Assembly (NCBI GenBank): GCA_023230565.1
Contig: JALNXD010000031.1
Coordinates: forward strand, 1 to 36,170
Reading direction: 5' to 3'
Source of the DNA: Syntrophales bacterium
GTDB taxonomy: Bacteria > Desulfobacterota > Syntrophia > Syntrophales > UBA2210
DNA length: 36,170 bases
The first letter of the stretch is position 1; each line of letters starts with the position of its first letter. The position numbers and the translations under genes were made by a program. The notes under the pieces are model-generated. The model saw only the letters and a program-made list of their open reading frames with translations. It ran no database searches and was not told the DNA's origin. Below are positions 31,986-36,170 of this stretch, in pieces.

Positions 31986-33047
31986 ATGCAGAAGATTGAT
32001 CTGAACAACAAAACCATTCTGGTGACCGGCTCTCCCGGATTCATTGGGGCGAACCTCGTGATCCGGTTGCTGAAGGAACTATCCTCCGGCACAGTAGTCA
32101 GCCTCGACAACATGAACAATTACTACGATCCGGCGCTGAAGGAGTATCGGCTGGGATTGATAGAAAAAGCAGCGGAAAGCAGCCCGGTCAAGCATGTGTT
32201 TGTAAAGGGCTCCATCGGCGATAAGGTATTGGTGGATGAGCTGTTCAGTACTTATCATTTCGACGTTGTGGTCAACCTAGCAGCGCAGGCGGGCGTGCGG
32301 TACAGCATCGACCACCCGGACGTGTACATTGAGAGCAACATCATCGGCTTCTACAATCTGCTGGAGGCTTGCCGCCATAATCCGGTGGAGCATCTTGTGT
32401 ATGCGTCCAGCTCTTCCGTCTATGGCGGAAACAAGAAAGTCTCGTTCTCCACGGACGATAAGGTGGATAACCCTGTGAGCCTCTATGCCGCGACGAAGAA
32501 GAGCGATGAGCTGCTGGCTCACGCATACAGCAAGCTCTACAATATTCCGTCTACGGGCCTGCGCTTCTTCACAGTTTATGGTCCCGCAGGTCGCCCGGAT
32601 ATGTTCTACTATAGCGCAACCCAGAAGCTCGTGGCAGGGAAAACCATTCAGATCTTCAACTACGGTGATATGCGCAGGGACTTCACTTTCATTGATGATA
32701 TCGTGGAGGGTGTGTACCGAGTAATGCAAGGTGCTCCGGAGAAGAAGAACGGCGAAGATGGTCTGCCGATTCCACCCTACGCTGTATACAACATTGGCGG
32801 CGGCCAGCCGGAGAACCTGCTGGATTACATCTCCACGCTCCAGGAGGAACTGGTGAGAGCAGGAGTCCTTCCTGCTGATTATGATTTTGAAGGCCATCGG
32901 GAGTTGGTCGGAATGCAGGCGGGCGATGTGCCTGTGACCTACGCTGATTCTGAGGCGTTGGAGCGGGACTACGGTTTCACCCCGAAGATCGGCATAAGAG
33001 AAGGACTGAGGAAGTTCTGCGAGTGGTACGCAGAGTATTATAAATGA
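31986..33047 (+). CDS. UDP-glucuronate 4-epimerase (SDR family)
   Basis: A 353-residue protein from ATG 31986, 2 bases after the dehydrogenase stop, with GGAGGG and AAGG just upstream. The Rossmann motif GSPGFIG is at residues 15-21, followed by SLDNMNNYYDPALKEYRL, the loop AAQAGVRYSIDHPDVYIESN, ASSSSVYGG, and catalytic Tyr167-x3-Lys171 (YAATK). DNMNNYYDP and the RYSIDHP loop are typical of epimerases acting on UDP-glucuronate, giving UDP-galacturonate, rather than of galactose epimerase. It would use the product of the two dehydrogenases, so the three genes form a short pathway for acidic surface sugars. Confidence 0.92.
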   Translation: MQKIDLNNKTILVTGSPGFIGANLVIRLLKELSSGTVVSLDNMNNYYDPALKEYRLGLIEKAAESSPVKHVFVKGSIGDKVLVDELFSTYHFDVVVNLAAQAGVRYSIDHPDVYIESNIIGFYNLLEACRHNPVEHLVYASSSSVYGGNKKVSFSTDDKVDNPVSLYAATKKSDELLAHAYSKLYNIPSTGLRFFTVYGPAGRPDMFYYSATQKLVAGKTIQIFNYGDMRRDFTFIDDIVEGVYRVMQGAPEKKNGEDGLPIPPYAVYNIGGGQPENLLDYISTLQEELVRAGVLPADYDFEGHRELVGMQAGDVPVTYADSEALERDYGFTPKIGIREGLRKFCEWYAEYYK

Positions 33048-33054
33048 GCAGCTG

Positions 33055-33130
33055 CCCACCTACTTTGTTTTCAAACAGGGACGACTATCCCCCAGTTGAA
33101 AGCATAGTGGGTGGGCTTCTTTTTTGTTTT
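33055..33130 (+). terminator. Long-stem terminator element, copy 2
   Basis: Starting 7 bases after the epimerase stop, GCCCACCTAC and following bases pair with bases up to 33117 through about 21 positions (two G-T, one mismatch). An inner GGGA/TCCC stem lies in the loop, and a T-rich run follows. It resembles copy 1 at 28988 with compensatory base changes. Confidence 0.7.
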
Positions 33131-33352
33131 GCCCCAGCGTCGGATCCGAGTCGATCGCGATTTAGTAAAGAAAATGATACAAAATACTTTACGAGGATGA
33201 CTTAGATAAGCTGAGCGGTCGCTTGGTGGGCTCCTTTTTGTCTTCTTCTTACAAAGATCCCGTATCCCGCTTGCTATGCGCAAAACTCTGGTTTACCCTG
33301 TAGAACAAGGCGACGGAACACACATTGCTGCCAAAAGAACGGAGGCACGCGC
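33131..33352. other. Spacer after the cassette, with terminator relic
   Basis: With the element above, this is about 300 bases without a gene. It includes GTAAAG and CTTTAC as a possible hairpin (about 33165-33191) and, at 33213-33240, GAGC...GCTC followed by CCTTTTTG. The string GGTGGGCTCCTTTTTG resembles the right end of the two long-stem elements and may be a decayed third copy. GGAGG precedes the next gene. Confidence 0.4.
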
Positions 33353-33700
33353 ATGAACATAGAGAAGTACGGCTTTGATAGCAAGGACCTGGTGGTGGCG
33401 ACCGCCGTCAATGCATATCTCAGGAATCTGACACCGGAGGCAAGGAAGGAGACGCTGGCTGAAATCGTCAGCTGTGAAGGAAATGAAACGGTTGTAGACG
33501 GTCCGGCGCTGGCCGCCTTAATCGAAAACGCTAAGGTCGTTGCGATGATCGGCTCAGAGGAATGGCAGGACGGCGAAGGCATCTATCAGAAAATGCTTTC
33601 CTTCATCCGTGAGAGCCTCCCTGCTGTGGACGGGAAGAAGTACATAGCCAGGATGCCGGAAAGCTTTTTGAGATTCATACAGGACCTGGCAACAGAATAA
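33353..33700 (+). CDS. Hypothetical protein, 115 residues
   Basis: ATG 33353 has CGGAGG at a usual distance. The protein is soluble and mostly helical, with an N-terminal segment FDSKDLVVATAVNAYLRNLTPEARKETL, a VVDGPALAALIENAKVVAMIGSEEWQDGEGIYQKML centre and an RMPESFLRFIQDLATE ending. I recognise no family. It has no signal peptide, membrane segment or catalytic motif. It is isolated: downstream of the cassette and convergent with the XRE repressor gene, and may be cargo of the mobile region. Confidence 0.5.
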   Translation: MNIEKYGFDSKDLVVATAVNAYLRNLTPEARKETLAEIVSCEGNETVVDGPALAALIENAKVVAMIGSEEWQDGEGIYQKMLSFIRESLPAVDGKKYIARMPESFLRFIQDLATE

Positions 33701-33764
33701 CGATAGAACATAACTGCCCGTGTAGAGGACAGAAGCACCCAAGAATGTGTTCATGGATGCAACT

Positions 33765-33788
33765 GCCCACCTACGCGGGCGATTTTTT
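33765..33788 (+). terminator. Possible terminator between convergent genes
   Basis: GCCC (33765-33768) and GGGC (33777-33780) pair around an 8-base loop, then GATTTTTTATT. The first bases match the left end of the long-stem elements (TGCCCACCTAC). The stem is short; it lies where the hypothetical gene and the minus-strand repressor meet. Confidence 0.4.
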
Positions 33789-33794
33789 ATTTCA

Positions 33795-34136
33795 TCAGAT
33801 TCCGAGACCGTACAGGATTTTCTTAAGCTCCTGCGCGTTCTTGGTTAGTATTTGTTCTTCGACCTTGTTGCAGTCGAGGAGCAGACGGTGCAGATCAGAG
33901 TCTGCTGTGGAAACGGTGTGCTGCAAGCTATCAACCAGAATATCGTCAGCTGAGACGCGGAGCACATTTGCTATATCAATCAACGTGTCGAGTGTGGGCT
34001 TTCTGGCCGCTGTCTCGATTTTGTTTATATACTCTCTGGAAAGATTGACCTGTTCAGCCAGTTCCTCCTGTGAGAGATTGAGCTTTCCCCGATAGTGGGC
34101 GATTCGACTACCAAGGGCGTTATAATCTACGGGCAT
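33795..34136 (-). CDS. XRE-family transcriptional regulator
   Basis: A 113-residue protein from ATG at 34136 on the minus strand, with AGAGGAGGT 6 bases upstream; longer upstream starts lack a site. Residues about 8-66 form a Cro/C1-type HTH (SRIAHYRGKLNLSQEELAEQVNLSREYINKIETAARKPT). The C-terminal part (HRLLLDCNKVEEQILTKNAQELKKIL) is a helical dimer domain. It is divergent from the ATPase gene, with paired palindromes between them, so it probably represses that gene. A typical regulator of mobile elements. Confidence 0.85.
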   Translation of the reverse strand: MPVDYNALGSRIAHYRGKLNLSQEELAEQVNLSREYINKIETAARKPTLDTLIDIANVLRVSADDILVDSLQHTVSTADSDLHRLLLDCNKVEEQILTKNAQELKKILYGLGI

Positions 34137-34300
34137 AAGTACCTCCTCTCGCTGCCCGCATAAGCACTGATAGTAGTAGCTCTGAGTTTTGCACATAGCA
34201 ACCGATATTTCTTGAATATGGAGACAATTCTTTTTGAACGTGCGGTTCTTAGACCACAACACAAAACACGCCCAACTATGCTGTTGTCTAAGGCGTTTTT

Positions 34301-34348
34301 GTGAACTGCTGGTTCACTTTTTTGCCGTCGAGTGAACAGGTGGTTCAC
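34301..34348. promoter_or_regulatory. Paired operators GTGAAC-N5-GTTCAC
   Basis: Two perfect palindromes of the form GTGAAC-N5-GTTCAC occupy 34301-34317 and 34332-34348, 31 bases apart (about three helical turns). They lie in the divergent region between the XRE gene and the ATPase and just upstream of the ATPase -10. They probably bind the XRE protein cooperatively (inference). The first is followed by six T and could also act as a weak terminator. Confidence 0.65.
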
Positions 34349-34370
34349 AGTAAAACCACAGAGAAAAAAC

Positions 34371-34376
34371 TATAAT
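34371..34376 (+). promoter_or_regulatory. -10 element TATAAT of the ATPase promoter
   Basis: A consensus TATAAT in an AT-rich stretch, about 50 bases upstream of the ATPase start. No good -35 stands at 17 bases; the second operator overlaps that position, as expected for a repressed promoter. Confidence 0.5.
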
Positions 34377-34427
34377 ATATATGTACAATCGCGGGAGTAT
34401 TCTGTGGTGGAATCGGAGGAATCAACA

Positions 34428-35408
34428 ATGCCAGAAATGGAGGGTTCAGAGCTCATAACGCTTTACAGCGATGTCAAGACCACAAATGTCAGATGGCTTT
34501 GGTATCCCTTTATTGCCATTGGCAAGATAACACTTCTCCAGGGAGATCCCGGCGATGGGAAATCTACCCTTATGATGAACCTGATCGCTGAACTCTCCAC
34601 AGGAGGCGCAACTCCGGACGGACAAGCTTTTGGCAGACCACAACGAGTCATATACCAGTGCTCCGAGGACGGTGTGTCCGATACCATAAAACCGAGGCTT
34701 GAGAAGAGCGGTGCCGATTGCCGGAACATCGCCTTCATCAATGAAGAAATACATAGTAGTTTGACGCTGGACGATGAGAGGATCAGACAAGCCATTTTCG
34801 ATTTCAGGCCACGACTTGTGGTGATAGACCCTATTCAAGCATACCTTGGCAGCGATTCTGATCTTCAGATCGCAGGGAGAGCTCGAAGGCTTATGCACCG
34901 ACTGTCACTGTGGGCCTCAACATACGACTGCGCTGTCGTCCTGATCGGGCATCTGAACAAAAAAGAAAACAGCAAGGGGCTGTATCGCTCCCTCGGCAGT
35001 ATTGACGTTGTTGCCGCTGCGAGGAGTGTTCTGCAGGTAGAGCGAGATCCGGAGGACACGGATATCCGCATTGTCACGCAGATAAAAAACAGCCTTGGCC
35101 CATCGGACGCAGAACTGCGGTTTGAAATACGGCCAAAGACCGGATTTGCCTGGCTGGGAGTAAGCATAACTCCTAGCGAGGAAAGAAAACCAGAGCTCCC
35201 AATGTTTGAAACCAAAATGGAGAAGGCAGCGTATCTGATCAAGGACATATTGTCCCAAGGCGATATGCGCTCTGTCGAAATCTATGAAATGCTGAAAGAA
35301 GAAGGCATCAGTCAACGCACGGCGGAAGACACCAGGAAGAGCATGGGTGTTCGCTGTTATCGGAAAATGAAGCAGTGGTACTGGAGCATACGGCCACAGG
35401 AGGATTGA
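34428..35408 (+). CDS. RepA/RecA-like AAA ATPase
   Basis: A 326-residue protein. I chose ATG 34428 behind CGGAGGAA; an upstream GTG at 34332 lies inside an operator. It has Walker A GDPGDGKST (39-47), Walker B LVVIDPIQAYLG, and a sensor strand VVLIGHLNK. This is the RepA-type AAA fold found in plasmid and integrative-element replication helicases. A helical C-terminal domain (KMEKAAYLIKDILSQGDMRSVEIYEMLKEEGISQRTAEDTRKSMGV) resembles a winged helix. It stands beside an XRE repressor and a recombinase fragment, a common arrangement in Clostridia mobile elements. DNA substrate is not evident. Confidence 0.85.
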   Translation: MPEMEGSELITLYSDVKTTNVRWLWYPFIAIGKITLLQGDPGDGKSTLMMNLIAELSTGGATPDGQAFGRPQRVIYQCSEDGVSDTIKPRLEKSGADCRNIAFINEEIHSSLTLDDERIRQAIFDFRPRLVVIDPIQAYLGSDSDLQIAGRARRLMHRLSLWASTYDCAVVLIGHLNKKENSKGLYRSLGSIDVVAAARSVLQVERDPEDTDIRIVTQIKNSLGPSDAELRFEIRPKTGFAWLGVSITPSEERKPELPMFETKMEKAAYLIKDILSQGDMRSVEIYEMLKEEGISQRTAEDTRKSMGVRCYRKMKQWYWSIRPQED

Positions 35409-35414
35409 GATAAC

Positions 35415-35720
35415 ATGATCGCAGGAGAAAAGGCTGCTGTCGACAGCAAGCAGAAAATCCGCACCCGGTATAAGGGTGTCGATCCATCCGAGCTGGAGGT
35501 TATTCCGGCAATAGCGACCGATGAGATCGCACTGGAAGAGCGGAAGCTGAAGGTGGCGGCCTATGTTCGCGTTTCCACTGAGAACGACGAACAGACCTCC
35601 TCCTACGAGCTGCAGGTGAATGATTTCACTGACCGCATCAATGCGAATCCCAACTGGGAGTTTGCAGGCATCTACAGCGATGTAGACACGCCTTATGGAC
35701 AAAACCCCAAAAGCCCGTGA
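35415..35720 (+). pseudogene. Serine recombinase, truncated after the first strand
   Basis: From ATG 35415 (AGGAGG upstream) the protein has the leader found in many Clostridia recombinases (KQKIRTRYKGVDPSELEV), the catalytic start AAYVRVST and SSYELQVNDFTDRINANPNWEFAGIYSDV. There it breaks into DTPYGQNPKSP and stops at 35718-35720, where an intact member would continue through DEG-type and KSISRF motifs. The last codons lie in a strong terminator stem. The fragment of 101 residues lacks most of the catalytic domain and cannot be active. The junction probably marks an insertion or deletion boundary. Confidence 0.8.
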
Positions 35721-35757
35721 ATAGCCGATTTTCTCGGTTGTTCACGGGCTTTTTTGT
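35709..35757. terminator. Strong, probably bidirectional terminator
   Basis: AAAAGCCCGTGAA (35709-35721) pairs with TTCACGGGCTTTT (35741-35753), and the pairing continues inward (AGCCGA/TCGGTT) to about 20 pairs. A T run follows on the + strand and an A run precedes it, so it works for both strands. Confidence 0.85.
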
Positions 35758-36026
35758 TTCAATGTACATCTATGGTTGTACATTATCGTAAGGCTTGCCT
35801 TCCTTTTTCAGTTCATCGTGTTCTGACCATTTTATATACACATAGATACGCTTTACCGATGTAAGTTACACACCTTCCATATACTTCAGTCAATGACTAC
35901 CTTTGAGATATTTGTACTCATTGAATCATTCATGAACAAGCAATAGTCGCGGAAGAATTCAATTTCAAAAAGCAACGCACACTGATTACGGAAAACTAAA
36001 ACCACATCCAAATTAGCCTTTTATTT
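35758..36026. other. AT-rich non-coding stretch
   Basis: About 270 bases without a credible gene. AATGTACA (35761-35768) and TGTACATT (35777-35784) form a perfect inverted repeat around 8 bases, possibly an operator. Base composition is clearly more AT-rich than the phage half, suggesting different origin. Confidence 0.4.
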
Positions 36027-36170
36027 TCATAGCGCTGTTCCACACTGACCGCAAAATCGAGCACCGAGAACAACGCCGGAGCCACATTTCGAGCAGAACT
36101 TTATCTGCGGCTCAGCTTGGTATGTCAGCGGCAGATCCTCATTCGGCGCAGCGTCAGACAGAAACAGCCA
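36027..36170 (-). CDS. Zinc-ribbon protein, C-terminal end (5' end outside window)
   Basis: The minus strand is open from the right edge to TGA at 36027-36029, giving the last 47 residues. They end in KFCSKCGSGVVLGARFCGQCGTAL, a double CxxC zinc ribbon common at the ends of multi-domain bacterial proteins. The segment before it is an acidic, low-complexity linker (SDAAPNEDLPLTYQAEPQ). Too short for ORF detection here; the main domain and function are out of sight. Confidence 0.6.
   Translation of the reverse strand, partial: WLFLSDAAPNEDLPLTYQAEPQIKFCSKCGSGVVLGARFCGQCGTAL

Noticed and set aside
34301..34348. LexA/SOS boxes
   Set aside because: The half-sites are separated by five bases, not four, and the outer bases differ from the CGAAC-N4-GTTCG consensus of Firmicutes.

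Overview
The window looks like the late (structural and lysis) half of a siphovirus-type prophage of a Gram-positive gut Clostridia-type bacterium, followed by a mobile-element and cargo region. Purine-rich Shine-Dalgarno sites precede nearly every gene, the head and tail families are those of HK97-like Firmicutes phages, and the lysin is built for a Gram-positive wall. I cannot name the species from sequence alone. The terminases, replication genes and left phage end lie outside the window.

Bases 1-6437, head and connector module: 3' part of the portal, ClpP-like prohead protease, HK97-fold major capsid protein, gp6-like connector, head-tail joining protein, HK97 gp10-like protein, tail-terminator candidate, major tail protein, tail assembly chaperone with a textbook A_AAA_AAC -1 frameshift site, and a small zinc-ribbon protein. 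All genes are on the + strand and tightly packed or overlapping. The capsid and major tail genes are each followed by a strong stem-loop.

Bases 6468-21674, tail and adhesion module: an 1883-residue tape measure protein with a long Trp-containing repeat block, the distal tail protein, the tail-associated (Tal/endopeptidase-like) protein, a BppU-like baseplate protein, and two paralogous tail fibres. The fibres share an N-terminal anchor and coiled coil, and each ends in a different SGNH/GDSL-type hydrolase domain. Between them lie a 16-codon leader ORF containing a G10 homopolymer and a long hairpin that buries the Shine-Dalgarno of the second fibre. Together these look like a possible slippage-controlled translational switch.

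Bases 21708-25341, lysis module: a small membrane protein, an LLH-family holin, an SH3-like protein and a 719-residue lysin with three putative catalytic domains (amidase, lysozyme-like, CHAP) plus wall-binding domains. It is closed by a strong terminator.

Bases 25552-28979: three tandem serine recombinases, translationally linked, probably the integration/excision machinery. Bases 29246-33047: a three-gene sugar-nucleotide cassette with an XRE-type HTH domain fused to a UDP-glucose dehydrogenase, a second UDP-glucose dehydrogenase, and a UDP-glucuronate 4-epimerase. It would make UDP-glucuronate and UDP-galacturonate, suggesting surface polysaccharide modification. It starts from a clear promoter overlapped by repeated TAGC-type motifs, and two related ~20-bp-stem terminator-like elements flank it.

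Bases 33353-36170: a hypothetical gene, an XRE repressor divergent from a RepA/RecA-like ATPase with paired GTGAAC-N5-GTTCAC operator candidates between them, a truncated serine recombinase ending in a terminator hairpin, and the 3' end of a minus-strand zinc-ribbon protein. This part reads as the remnant of a second mobile element abutting other DNA.
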